Source: JBBRXJ01 sp038248505
GTDB taxonomy: Bacteria; Bacteroidota; Bacteroidia; Bacteroidales; JBBRXJ01
DNA: 38,898 nucleotides
Reading direction: 5' to 3'
Assembly: GCA_038248505.1 (NCBI GenBank)
Contig: JBBRXJ010000027.1
Span: 1-38,898, forward strand
A program made the translations under genes and the position numbers. The notes beneath the pieces were generated by a model that was not told the DNA's origin, searched no databases, and saw nothing but the letters and a program-made list of their open reading frames with translations. Each line of letters starts with the position of its first letter. The first letter of the stretch is position 1. Of this stretch, positions 19,501 to 27,844 are shown in pieces.

Positions 19501-21079
19501 CAGCCGTTGGCCCATCACTTCCAGTTAGTAAGGCATCGAGATCGCCATCATTATCATAATCGCCCCAAGCAATATGGCTATTATATAGCTGCTTAAAGCC
19601 TAAAGTAATAGCAGAATCAAACAATGGGAGTTCAAATGAATCAACCGGAGAGAAAGCCGATGCATTATAATTATTATCCATACTTTGTATGCTATAATAA
19701 TATTTACCTGGTTTTAATCCTTTTATTTCAAAAGTATCGCATGAACCAGCATTGCCGCGTTTAGCTAACTTAAGATAACCATTGCTGAGGTTGGCATTCG
19801 GATTAACTACATCAATACCATTTATTGTTTTACCTACACGAACATTATAAAATAGGCCATTCTGTAAAGTTAATGCATCGCTTGATTTATTCCAATGTAT
19901 AATTGCCGACGAACCTTTTGTAGTTGCAGTAATCCCTGATGGTACAGAAGGCGCAGCATTTGCAATTGCGGTAGTATTGCGATACAATTTAAAAAATGTT
20001 TGATAAGCTGCATTTTGTCCATAAATCATAAGATCTTGCTTCCCGTCATTATTATAATCAATCCAAAATGTTTCACCATCACGTATCGTTGTAAAAATAT
20101 CAGATTGCGAGGAATAAGTGTTCCCTCCATCGTAACGATACATACGGAAACGAATCATTCCAGTTAACATCACGTCAAGGTCGCCATCGTTATCATAATC
20201 GGCTGATGATGTATTAATATTAGTACCCATTGGTATGCTCGTAATAATATCAGCAAAAGAATCTGTTCCAACTTGCTTTGATATCTTATATGATGCAAGG
20301 ATATCGAGTTTTCCATCGCTATTGTAATCAAACCATTGCGGAACACTTTGGGTTATACTGGCATCAATATCAGTAAAAACATCAGCCCCATCGTTGCGAT
20401 AAATCTTAGCATTGTAGGTAAAGAACATATCATATCCTGATACCATCAAATCTAAATCGCCATCGTTATCATAATCAGCCCACTCTAGTTTACCGCGGGT
20501 TGAACCTGTGAGTCCGGCATTTATATTGGTAAAAGAACCGCCGTTGTTTTTATATATAATGGTGTATGCTTTTAAGTCATCTTGGCCGCTAATAACTAAA
20601 TCAATATCTCCATCACCATCATAATCACCCCATTTTGCATAAGAGAAATATAGACCTTTTAGCCCCGTAAACGAAACATTAAAATTATCGTTACCATCAT
20701 TTGAATATATACGGCCATAATAGGTCATACCCATATTTGAACCTATAAAAACAAAATCTAGATCGCCATCATTATCATAATCTCCCCAATCGAGCCCACA
20801 ACTATTATGAATAGTTGGAATACCCATATCAACTGTTGAGAACACGCCACTTCCATTATTTTTATAAATGCGCTTTATAGGCGAACCAGCAATAGTTCCT
20901 ACAATCAGCAAGTCGAGGTCGTTGTCATTATCATAATCACCCCAACTAAAACCATGTACGTTATCAAATCGTGTGAAATCGGTAGAATCCTTTAAAAACT
21001 GTCCAAATGTTGGAGCAAGTAAAATAGTACTTAAAAATAAAATAAAAAGAATCTTTTTATTAAAAGTAGTGCGTTTCAT
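16556..21079 (-). CDS. T9SS cargo with two seven-motif FG-GAP/VCBS blocks and Fn3/PKD-like domains
   Basis: The 1507-residue product begins with a signal peptide (residues 1-27). It then carries 14 copies of a calcium-loop motif of the W-G-D-Y-D-N-D-G-D-L-D type. Seven lie at about 46, 98, 150, 200, 249, 293 and 340, and seven more at about 505, 557, 614, 661, 716, 762 and 813. An Fn3-like domain follows each block (about 376-485 and 848-965). Seven such motifs fit one seven-bladed integrin-like propeller. After these come Ig/PKD-like modules (about 965-1225) and two more Fn3-like modules. A T9SS type A sorting domain forms the last 75 or so residues (E-N-P-F, then N-P-G-V-Y-Y, ending K-A-V-K-R). 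It is exported by the type IX system and displayed on the surface. Adhesion or scaffold function is likely; no catalytic domain is visible. Confidence 0.88.
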   Translation of the reverse strand: MKRTTFNKKILFILFLSTILLAPTFGQFLKDSTDFTRFDNVHGFSWGDYDNDNDLDLLIVGTIAGSPIKRIYKNNGSGVFSTVDMGIPTIHNSCGLDWGDYDNDGDLDFVFIGSNMGMTYYGRIYSNDGNDNFNVSFTGLKGLYFSYAKWGDYDGDGDIDLVISGQDDLKAYTIIYKNNGGSFTNINAGLTGSTRGKLEWADYDNDGDLDLMVSGYDMFFTYNAKIYRNDGADVFTDIDASITQSVPQWFDYNSDGKLDILASYKISKQVGTDSFADIITSIPMGTNINTSSADYDNDGDLDVMLTGMIRFRMYRYDGGNTYSSQSDIFTTIRDGETFWIDYNNDGKQDLMIYGQNAAYQTFFKLYRNTTAIANAAPSVPSGITATTKGSSAIIHWNKSSDALTLQNGLFYNVRVGKTINGIDVVNPNANLSNGYLKLAKRGNAGSCDTFEIKGLKPGKYYYSIQSMDNNYNASAFSPVDSFELPLFDSAITLGFKQLYNSHIAWGDYDNDGDLDALLTGSDGPTAAYSLLYRNDGDDVFSQVNTSIKGVYQGGSEWADYDNDNDLDLLVYGNTKFTYPNFQPIVKVYRNDGGDNFVDLNLSISGVGSDGNATWGDYDNDGRVDIAMAGYLKLMLYHNDGNNKFTEKAIEQYKSFNMVQFADYDNDGDLDLSAVYDDWTAGPFLIRIYNNGGDGTFTNALANIPLIGGTIFGTMAWGDYDNDKDLDLLVISKKNIDVMRNDGANNFSRVFTAVDSIYGTAVWGDFDNDGDLDIAASGQTFDAVEKTRLFRNDGGDVFNYFTNLGMDACGTVAFVDIDNDNDLDVSLTVGLNNYKENTKFFRNNAAPNTVPIAPISLKHSFTVGTDKVNLSWKSTTDAEQVASAAKGLSYNISLYSLVDDKYILNSMSVLNNGTRKIVHKGNAELDTTYTIHGLTQGSYTWRVQAIDHAFAGSAFSLSDTFNVGLFADNPSDLSLCAGDTITIPYHLDGLAVNSDNVFVAQLSDPYGYFDVPTQIGAQAGTASGSLKAVIPSSALSGIKYKVRILSTNARYVGAPNASYITVYPSPTPNISGKPIVCKKDVGIDYKTYTAQGNSYLWTVTNGTITSGQNSAQILVKWATTTSGKVKVIETNAQGCSNVSAVDIIINALPAVKLGSDTTFCFGNSITKNAGSYYLYEWNTGVSVASIVITSSGDYHVAVTDDNGCKGVSDTITVDVKKPYDEAICMVTIDDVTGKNMIVWEKSTSKKIASYNIFREGLSAGVWNKIGTLLYSDLSIFVDNGSQPETKSYKYRISTIDSCGNESAMSPYHKTMLLTSSLGQQGINLIWSEYSIDGTSFGFDSYVIYRGISVTTLDSIDQIPSDNEMYPDINAPSSTLVYYRVAGKKPGTPCDPANLLKASSGPFSQSISNLEDNRLKESAIDKINSNNGVVSIIENPFSENIKLHFNITKEIIVSVTLLNSLGSVVYSDKFTVNSSIQTLTINAKNINPGVYYAHVKVGEKQYVLKAVKR

Positions 21080-21210
21080 AGTACAATGATTTTAAGGTTT
21101 AAGCTGAATATAAATCAAAAAAAGCTATATTTGATTATTGCATTGATACGTAAAACAGTTTAATAATGTTACATATAAAATGCAGAAAAACAATCTCCTA
21201 CAATAAAGAT

Positions 21211-22188
21211 ATGAAAACACTAGAATCATTAAAAATAACAAAGCTAGCCTTTGGCGCATGGGCTGCTGGTGGATGGATGTGGGGCGGAACCGACATAAAA
21301 AAAGCCACTGAAGCCATTGAAGCATCTATTGATGCAGGCGTTACAAGCATCGATACAGCGCCAGTGTACGGCTTCGGACTGAGCGAAGAGATTATTGGCA
21401 AAGCCATTGCAGGCAAACGCGAAAAAGTACAAATCCTTAACAAATGCGGCTTACGATGGGATGACACGAAAGGCGTTTTTTATTTTGAAACAAAAGACAA
21501 CGACGGGCAAACGAAAAGAATATACAAATATAGCGGTAAACAAAGCATCATACTGGAGTGTGAACGAAGCCTTAAACGACTTCAAATTGAATGTATTGAT
21601 TTATATCAAATACATTGGCCCGACGATAGCACTCCGATAAGTGAAAGCATGGAAGCACTTGAAATACTTATAAACCAAGGCAAAATAAAGGCTGCTGGGG
21701 TGAGTAATTACTCCCATGATCAAATGAAAGAAGCGCACATGAATTTAGAATTTGCTTCAAATCAACTGCCTTATAGTATGCTCAGACGAGATATTGAAGA
21801 AGAAATTATTCCATGGGCATCAAAAAATAATATTGATATCATCGCCTATAGCCCTCTGCAAAGAGGCATTTTAACTGGCAAAATAAAAGCTGGGCATATT
21901 TTTTCTGATGGCGATAACCGACCTGCAACACCGTATTACAAAGATGAAAATATCATTCGAATAAACAGCTTTCTTGATTCAATAAAAAATATTTCTGAAA
22001 ATCACAATTGCACTTTAGGGCAATTAGTTCTTGCTTGGACTATGCAGCAAGATGGCATTGGCTGTGTACTTGTTGGTGCTAGAGATACCAAACAAGCTTT
22101 AGAAAATGCAAAGGCTTTGCAAATAAAATTGACAAATGAAGATTTAAAAACGATAGATCAACAACTAAATTCACTTGGTTCATTTTAA
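21211..22188 (+). CDS. Aldo/keto reductase
   Basis: With the ATG at 21211 the product has 325 residues and begins M-K-T-L-E-S-L-K-I-T-K-L-A-F-G-A-W-A-A-G-G, the normal family start. An ATG at 21166 would add 15 atypical residues. The NADPH-dependent reductase tetrad is complete: Asp48 and Tyr53 (S-I-D-T-A-P-V-Y-G), Lys78 (N-K-C-G) and His135 (Q-I-H-W-P-D). The cofactor segment G-V-S-N-Y and the later V-L-V-G-A-R-D are also present. It is cytoplasmic. The substrate cannot be read from sequence. It lies 1 kb ahead of the rhamnose genes but is separated from them by an opposing gene, so a link to sugar metabolism is only possible. Confidence 0.88.
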   Translation: MKTLESLKITKLAFGAWAAGGWMWGGTDIKKATEAIEASIDAGVTSIDTAPVYGFGLSEEIIGKAIAGKREKVQILNKCGLRWDDTKGVFYFETKDNDGQTKRIYKYSGKQSIILECERSLKRLQIECIDLYQIHWPDDSTPISESMEALEILINQGKIKAAGVSNYSHDQMKEAHMNLEFASNQLPYSMLRRDIEEEIIPWASKNNIDIIAYSPLQRGILTGKIKAGHIFSDGDNRPATPYYKDENIIRINSFLDSIKNISENHNCTLGQLVLAWTMQQDGIGCVLVGARDTKQALENAKALQIKLTNEDLKTIDQQLNSLGSF

Positions 22189-22238
22189 GGTATACCCATG
22201 CAAAGTTATTATAGTGCGTACATTTTGTACCTGGATTA

Positions 22239-23030
22239 TTAATGCCATAACGCTCTAAATAACTGCTCTGCAATTACCTGAATAATTTCAAAAACGATTA
22301 AGCCAATAATAATTATTTCATAGATACTGCTCTGTCTGTGCAATAATAGATCTTTAAACAAATCGAGATTCTCCTTAACAATTTGTAATTGATAGTCAAT
22401 CTCCTTAAATCTGTTTTTCAAATCAAATGTATTTTTTAATCCGTTATCCAATTTATTCAGATATTCATCCTCCCATGTTTCATCAGGTGAATCAATGATG
22501 TAAAGGTTCTCAACAATTCCATTCTTCACATTCATGGTTCGGCCAATGACCTTCATCAGCGATTTGTTTGAGATATTTAGTTTTCCTTTTTCTTCCAATT
22601 GTTGTGTATATACTTTCGAATTTTCGAGCAATTTCTCCGCCACTTTAGTATAATAATCGAGTGTTACCGATTGACCCACATTAAGCATTATAATGCGTAA
22701 AATGGATGGTGTGGAATGCATTATTGACATTTCATTATAATCAAAACGCTCTTCAATTGCATTTTCATGAATAACAAATTCATCCCAGGTATTCTCGGCA
22801 AAAAAATCTTTACAATAGCTTTTTATATAGCTTATAAAGTTACTAATACCTACTTCGTCATATCCTAAAAAAACGACAACACCATAAGATAAAACCAGCA
22901 AGTACCGCTCATTATCTTGGCAATAAAAAGATTCCGACACATTACTATAGAAATCGTTTCCCGCAAACTCTCTTTTAAATCGCTTTAAATCTATTCCTTC
23001 TGCTATCTGATATGCATAAATTTTGCGCAT
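22239..23030 (-). CDS. RMND1/Sif2 (DUF155) family protein with C-terminal membrane anchor
   Basis: The ATG at 23030 gives 263 residues. A TTG five codons upstream is a less likely start. The family is shared with yeast Rmd1/Sif2 and mitochondrial RMND1. The conserved pieces are visible: the F-Y-C-Q-D-N-E-R-Y-L-L-V-L-S-Y-G-V-V-V-F strand region, then S-x-x-L-x-x-S-V-x-L-D-Y-Y type sequence near 130, P-D-E-T-W-E near 190, and L-L-L-H-R-Q-S-S followed by a hydrophobic helix (I-Y-E-I-I-I-I-G-L-I-V-F-E-I) close to the C-terminus. The terminal helix suggests a tail-anchored inner-membrane protein. The bacterial role is unknown. It converges on the aldo/keto reductase with a 50-bp gap. Confidence 0.8.
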   Translation of the reverse strand: MRKIYAYQIAEGIDLKRFKREFAGNDFYSNVSESFYCQDNERYLLVLSYGVVVFLGYDEVGISNFISYIKSYCKDFFAENTWDEFVIHENAIEERFDYNEMSIMHSTPSILRIIMLNVGQSVTLDYYTKVAEKLLENSKVYTQQLEEKGKLNISNKSLMKVIGRTMNVKNGIVENLYIIDSPDETWEDEYLNKLDNGLKNTFDLKNRFKEIDYQLQIVKENLDLFKDLLLHRQSSIYEIIIIGLIVFEIIQVIAEQLFRALWH

Positions 23031-23155
23031 GGCTTTTTCTTTCAAAAATAAATAAAATATAGCTTAAAGAAGAAATAGGGAAGCTAAAAGAACATTCAGA
23101 TATAAAAAACAATCTTTTCTTTACTCATTTGTCGTTTATCTTTATTCTTTCTTCT

Positions 23156-23186
23156 ATTGTCTTTAGTTAAGATTTGTTTAAATTTG
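23156..23186 (+). promoter_or_regulatory. Candidate promoter of the rhamnose genes
   Basis: ATTG (23156-23159), a 19-bp spacer and TAAATTTG (23179-23186) fit the Bacteroidota -33/-7 pattern with one mismatch in the -33 box. The -7 box is 17 bp from the rhaA ATG, which would leave a very short leader. Confidence 0.4.
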
Positions 23187-23203
23187 CCCAAACCTAAATA
23201 AAT

Positions 23204-24463
23204 ATGAAAAAGAGAAACACACATGCAGCCTACGAGTTTGCTAAAGAACAATACGCAAACTACGGTGTAGACACTGAAAAAGCGCTAAAACTACTCTCGA
23301 ATATTTCCATCTCACTTCATTGCTGGCAGGGCGATGATGTAACTGGCTTTGAGCCCAAAGCGGGTGATCTCACAGGCGGTATTGCAGTAACGGGCAATCA
23401 CCAAGGCAAAGCACGAAACATATCGGAGTTACGCATGGATATTGAAAAAGTTTTAACTCTTTTACCCGGTAATCATCGTTTAAATCTGCATGCAATTTAT
23501 GGCGATTTTGGAAAAAAATATATTGACCGTAATGAGATTACACCTGCACATTACAAAAGCTGGGTCGATTGGGCGAAAAGCGAAAAAATAAAACTAGATT
23601 TTAACGCTACTTGTTTTTCGCACCCTAAGGCAGACGGATTTACGCTCAGCAGCAAAGATAAAGCTATTCGTGAATTCTGGATTGAACATGTCCGCCGATG
23701 TCGCGAAATAACAGCCTATTTTGGCAAAGAACTTAAAAGCGCATCGGTACACAATCTATGGATACCAGACGGTATGAAGGATATGACCGTTGACAAATTC
23801 ACCTACCGCAGCTTACTGAAAGAATCGCTCGATGCTATTTACAAAACAAAATTAAATAGTGATTATATTAAAGATTCCGTTGAGAGTAAGTTATTTGGTA
23901 TTGGCAGTGAGTCTTTTGTTGTGGGTTCACATGAGTTTTATATGGGCTATGCATTACAGAAAAAACTAATGATGTGTCTCGATATGGGGCATTTTCACCC
24001 TACAGAATCAATTGCAGATAAAATATCAGCACTCTTATTATATTCAGACGAATTAATGTTGCATGTAAGTAGAGGCATACGCTGGGATAGCGATCATATC
24101 GTTATTTTAAATGACGATGTTCGAGAACTCGCACTTGAAATAGTACGTGCGAACGCTCTGAAAAGAATTAACATCGGGCTCGACTTTTTCGATGCTAGCG
24201 TAAATCGCCTCGGGGCTTGGGTTATTGGCGCTAGAAGTACGCTAAAAGCTTTCTTATTCGCGCTTCTTGAACCATCAACTGAACTTAAAAAATTAGAGGG
24301 CCAAGGCAAATATATTGATCGTCTTGCAATTTTAGAAGACATGAAAACCATGCCTTTTGATGCAGTATGGAACTACTATTGCGAGAAAGAAAATGTTGCT
24401 ACCGGCAAACAAGTACTTGAAGAGATAAACAAATACGAAAAACAAATAACTATAAAACGATAA
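23204..24463 (+). CDS. rhaA: L-rhamnose isomerase
   Basis: The 419-residue product is full length and matches RhaA throughout. Landmarks include the S-L-H-C-W-Q-G-D-D-V-T-G-F-E start region, T-G-N-H-Q-G-K-A-R-N, N-L-H-A-I-Y, C-F-S-H-P, I-W-I-P-D-G-M-K-D, V-E-S-K-L-F-G-I-G, D-M-G-H-F-H-P-T-E, W-D-S-D-H-I-V and I-G-L-D-F-F-D-A-S. It converts L-rhamnose to L-rhamnulose in the cytoplasm using two divalent metal ions; the H-F-H-P-T-E and W-D-S-D-H segments contain metal ligands in the known enzyme. The PHP-domain gene begins 5 bp after its stop and the aldolase fusion follows on the same strand, so these form one operon-like block. No rhamnose transporter, kinase or regulator gene is adjacent. Confidence 0.95.
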   Translation: MKKRNTHAAYEFAKEQYANYGVDTEKALKLLSNISISLHCWQGDDVTGFEPKAGDLTGGIAVTGNHQGKARNISELRMDIEKVLTLLPGNHRLNLHAIYGDFGKKYIDRNEITPAHYKSWVDWAKSEKIKLDFNATCFSHPKADGFTLSSKDKAIREFWIEHVRRCREITAYFGKELKSASVHNLWIPDGMKDMTVDKFTYRSLLKESLDAIYKTKLNSDYIKDSVESKLFGIGSESFVVGSHEFYMGYALQKKLMMCLDMGHFHPTESIADKISALLLYSDELMLHVSRGIRWDSDHIVILNDDVRELALEIVRANALKRINIGLDFFDASVNRLGAWVIGARSTLKAFLFALLEPSTELKKLEGQGKYIDRLAILEDMKTMPFDAVWNYYCEKENVATGKQVLEEINKYEKQITIKR

Positions 24464-24468
24464 TACGA

Positions 24469-25689
24469 ATGAAGGAATTAAAAAATATGCCCAACCGTGC
24501 TGAACTATTGTTAAAACAAAGCAATCAAGCAAATACGAATCATAAAGTTAACGCTCATTTTCACACACCATATTCATTTAGCGCCTTTCGCGATATAAAT
24601 GAAGTGCTTGAAATGGCTATTAAAGAAGATGTTAAGGTATTGGGCATTAACGATTTTTATAGCACAGCCGGTTATGATGAATTCAGCAATCTATGCGTAA
24701 AGAACAAGGTTTTTCCAATGTTTAATATCGAATTTATGGGGCTCGTAAAAGAAATGCAAATGCAGGGTATTCGCATTAACGACCCAAATAATCCCGGACG
24801 AATATATTTCTGCGGCAAAGGTTTAGATTACCCCGTTTCAATGAGTGACAATGCAGCCAAAATGCTCAATCAAGTGCGCTCAGAAAGCAATAGGCAGGTT
24901 GAAGAAATGATCTCAAAAACCAATGCCATTCTTAAAAAGATAGATGCCGGATTTGAAATAAGCAGAGACGAGTTACTCAAAAATTATGTGCGCGATCTCA
25001 TTCGCGAACGACATATTGCCAAGTTACTGCGTATTAAAATTTACGAAAAGGTCAGCGATGATACTGCACGTCGAAACATGCTCAGCACCATATACGGCGA
25101 CAAGCCTAGTAACGCAGATCTTAAAAAAGAAGCCGCCGTTGAAGAAGAGATACGAGGCAATTTGCTTAAACTAGGAGGTGGTGCATTTGTACCCGAAGAT
25201 GAAAATGCATTCTTAGATATTGATGGGATAAAACGTATCATACTTGATGCTGGCGGTATTCCATGTTACCCTGTTTTACTTGATGACAAAAACGGAAACT
25301 TTACTGACTTTGAACGCGATTGGGATCGAATGATTGACGAGCTTATTTCTCGTAATGTTTTTTGTATAGAGTTAATTCCTGGTCGAAACAGTCATGCTAT
25401 AATGAAAGACTTTGTGCAATTCTTCCGCAAAAACAATTTCTTAATAACTTTTGGTACCGAACATAATGCGCCAACAATGATTCCTCTTAGTGTGAGTTGC
25501 CGTGATCAAGAACTTGATGCAGAAATGCTCAAAGTATCATACGAAAGCGCCTGTGTTGTAGCAGCTCACCAATACCTACGATCAAAAGGCGAACAAGGCT
25601 ACGTTGACGCTAATGGTAAAGCCACACGCGAAAAAATGAGCGAATATATAAGTTTAGGCAAAGCAGTTATTGAGGAATTTGTTAGATAA
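24469..25689 (+). CDS. PHP-domain protein of the rhamnose block, function unknown
   Basis: The 406-residue product has a PHP-type metal-binding start, N-A-H-F-H-T-P-Y-S (His30, His32), then N-I-E-F-M-G near 85 and a later G-T-E-H-N-A-P near 337. These are consistent with a polynuclear metal site used for phosphoester or amide hydrolysis. A helical insertion (about 135-260, including K-N-Y-V-R-D-L-I-R-E-R-H-I-A) separates the halves. The start is uncertain: ATG 24469 lies 5 bp after rhaA, while ATG 24487 has AAGGAA 10 bp ahead of it and gives M-P-N-R-A-E-L-L. Its position between rhaA and the aldolase ties it to rhamnose use, but I cannot name its substrate. A sugar-phosphate phosphatase is one possibility. 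Confidence 0.75.
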   Translation: MKELKNMPNRAELLLKQSNQANTNHKVNAHFHTPYSFSAFRDINEVLEMAIKEDVKVLGINDFYSTAGYDEFSNLCVKNKVFPMFNIEFMGLVKEMQMQGIRINDPNNPGRIYFCGKGLDYPVSMSDNAAKMLNQVRSESNRQVEEMISKTNAILKKIDAGFEISRDELLKNYVRDLIRERHIAKLLRIKIYEKVSDDTARRNMLSTIYGDKPSNADLKKEAAVEEEIRGNLLKLGGGAFVPEDENAFLDIDGIKRIILDAGGIPCYPVLLDDKNGNFTDFERDWDRMIDELISRNVFCIELIPGRNSHAIMKDFVQFFRKNNFLITFGTEHNAPTMIPLSVSCRDQELDAEMLKVSYESACVVAAHQYLRSKGEQGYVDANGKATREKMSEYISLGKAVIEEFVR

Positions 25690-25699
25690 AGATGAATGA

Positions 25700-25785
25700 T
25701 GATCCGCCGCGGTGAAGTGAGGTATAAGGGCGAAGGCACTATATTTAAAGAGCTTCACCACATCTCTCTCCACCGCTGCGGATCA
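25700..25785 (+). promoter_or_regulatory. GC-rich hairpin with two competing pairings
   Basis: The left arm TGATCCGC-C-GCGGTG (25700-25714) pairs with CACCGC-T-GCGGATCA (25771-25785), 14 pairs with one mismatch. Part of the same left arm, GGTGAAG (25711-25717), pairs perfectly instead with CTTCACC at 25753-25759. The two folds exclude each other. It lies in the 139-bp gap between the PHP gene and the aldolase fusion, about 44 bp before the GTG start. It could be an attenuator, an mRNA processing or stability site, or an inserted REP-like palindrome. Confidence 0.5.
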
Positions 25786-25828
25786 CATCTTACTATTCAC
25801 AAATTTAAAAAACATTAAAAAAAATAAA

Positions 25829-27796
25829 GTGAAAAGCAATTTATCAGAACTCGTTGAAATTTCAAATTACTATGGTGCAAATTCAGCCTATGTTTTGGCT
25901 GGTGGTGGTAATACTTCATATAAAGACAAAGAGTATTTATATGTAAAGGCAAGCGGCACAGAATTGGCAAGTATAACTGCCGATAGTTTTGTAATTTTGG
26001 AGAGAAGCAGATTAGCCAGTATTTCAAGCAATAATTACAGTAGCAATGCGAACGAGCGTGAAGAGCAAGTGAAAATTGATTTGTATCGTAGCATGGCGAA
26101 TCCTTTGCAAAATCTAAGACCTTCTGTTGAAACATCGCTACATGCTGCCATTGAATACAACTTTATAATACATACGCACCCTACCTTAACTTGTGGTTTA
26201 TTGTGTAACACAAAAGCCGCTGAATTAGTAAAAAATCTTTTTGGCGATAATGCTTTGTATGTAAGCTATTCCGATCCTGGATACATTCTCTTTAAAGCAG
26301 TAGAAAAAGAAATACTAGCCTATCGTAAATCGAAAGGATACGACCCTAAAATTATTTTTCTCGAGAACCATGGCATCATTGTTAGCGCAAATAGCATCAC
26401 TGAAATAAAAAGCATCTATGCTGATATAGAAACTAAAATTAGCGCTACGGTTAAGGGACCAGATTTAAGCCCTCTCCCACTCGATGATAAATTAGCCGCT
26501 ATCTTGCCTGCACTCAGAATGATTTGCAGCGATGAGAATATAAAAGTGATACGTTCTATAAACAATAAATTGATACAGCATTTTGTAAGTGATGAAATAT
26601 ATTTCAAACAAATTACAACCGCATTTACTCCTGACAACATTGTGTATTGTAAAGCATCACCACTTTATATAAAAAACACAGGCAATGCAGACGAAATACT
26701 AAAGGCTTGTGTTAGTGAAATAGATTCTTACAAAAACAAATACAAATACTACCCCAAGGTCATCCTCATAAAAGACCTAGGAATGTTTGCAATTGAGGAT
26801 AATGACCGATCAGCTGGCATTGTACTTGATGTAATGAGTGATGCTCTAAAAGTAGCTTGGTATGCAGCACAAATGGGATGTCCTAAACCATTGAATGAAA
26901 AAGAAATTGCTTTTATTGATAATTGGGAAGTTGAAAACTATCGTCGCAAGGTTTCAAAAGGATCAGGGAGTAATGCATTTGCTAATAAAATAGCCATTGT
27001 TACAGGTGGCGCACAAGGCTTTGGCGGGGGTATTGTGGAGCAATTTTATAATGATGGTGTGAATGTCATAATAGCCGATCTTAATGATACCGTTGGTGAA
27101 GCGCTCGCACAAACATTAAATAAAAACATAAAACAAAACCGAGCCGTATTTATTAAAACAAATGTTGCCGAACCAACATCCGTTGAAAACCTAATAAACA
27201 AAAGCGTTTTAGAATTTGGGGGACTCGATGTATTCATTAGTAATGCAGGGGTTTTAAGAGCTGGCAGTCTTGATGAAATGGAGCCAGATACTTTTAATTT
27301 TATGACATCAGTAAATTATACCGCCTACTTTTTATGCGCAAAATACACATCAAAAGTATTAAAGCTACAATCAAAATACAATAAAAATTATTTCACTGAT
27401 ATAATACAAATAAACTCAAAATCGGGATTAAAAGGAAGTAATAAAAACTTTGCATACGCAGGTGGCAAATTCGGAGGCATCGGACTCACACAGAGCTTTG
27501 CCATGGAACTCATGCCTAACAATATAAAAGTAAATTCAATATGCCCAGGCAATTTTTTTGAAGGACCACTATGGGCTGACCCCGAAAAAGGTTTATTTGT
27601 TCAGTATTTACGCGCAGGCAAAGTACCCAATGCAAAAACAATTGACGATGTAAAACGTCATTACGAAATGCAAGTGCCAGCAGGTCGCGGCTGCCGCGTT
27701 GAAGATGTTATGAAAGCTGTGTACTATATTATAGGGCAACCCTATGAAACAGGGCAAGCAGTGCCAGTTACCGGTGGGCAAGAGATGTTGCGTTAG
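25829..27796 (+). CDS. Bifunctional class II aldolase / short-chain dehydrogenase (RhaEW-type)
   Basis: The 655-residue fusion starts at GTG 25829; no in-frame ATG lies nearby upstream. The N-terminal class II aldolase domain has G-G-G-N-T-S (25-30), the acidic/His pair E-T-S-L-H (101-105), H-T-H-P (115-118) and a third zinc ligand in E-N-H-G (His181). The C-terminal short-chain dehydrogenase domain begins near 385 with T-G-G-A-Q-G-F-G (392-399), then N-A-G-V, a serine in I-N-S-K-S-G, and Y-A-G-G-K (Tyr543, Lys547). In known RhaEW-type enzymes the aldolase splits L-rhamnulose-1-phosphate to DHAP and L-lactaldehyde and the second domain oxidises the lactaldehyde. Its place behind rhaA supports that assignment. 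Confidence 0.85.
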   Translation: MKSNLSELVEISNYYGANSAYVLAGGGNTSYKDKEYLYVKASGTELASITADSFVILERSRLASISSNNYSSNANEREEQVKIDLYRSMANPLQNLRPSVETSLHAAIEYNFIIHTHPTLTCGLLCNTKAAELVKNLFGDNALYVSYSDPGYILFKAVEKEILAYRKSKGYDPKIIFLENHGIIVSANSITEIKSIYADIETKISATVKGPDLSPLPLDDKLAAILPALRMICSDENIKVIRSINNKLIQHFVSDEIYFKQITTAFTPDNIVYCKASPLYIKNTGNADEILKACVSEIDSYKNKYKYYPKVILIKDLGMFAIEDNDRSAGIVLDVMSDALKVAWYAAQMGCPKPLNEKEIAFIDNWEVENYRRKVSKGSGSNAFANKIAIVTGGAQGFGGGIVEQFYNDGVNVIIADLNDTVGEALAQTLNKNIKQNRAVFIKTNVAEPTSVENLINKSVLEFGGLDVFISNAGVLRAGSLDEMEPDTFNFMTSVNYTAYFLCAKYTSKVLKLQSKYNKNYFTDIIQINSKSGLKGSNKNFAYAGGKFGGIGLTQSFAMELMPNNIKVNSICPGNFFEGPLWADPEKGLFVQYLRAGKVPNAKTIDDVKRHYEMQVPAGRGCRVEDVMKAVYYIIGQPYETGQAVPVTGGQEMLR

Positions 27797-27844
27797 TATC
27801 TATTTGAATTTGATGAAGCAGGACGCTGAGGTGCCACCTACTTT

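Noticed and set aside
23204..27796. Whether the aldo/keto reductase at 21211 belongs to the rhamnose operon
   Set aside because: A minus-strand gene lies between them and a separate candidate promoter precedes rhaA, so co-transcription is not possible; only a functional link remains conceivable.
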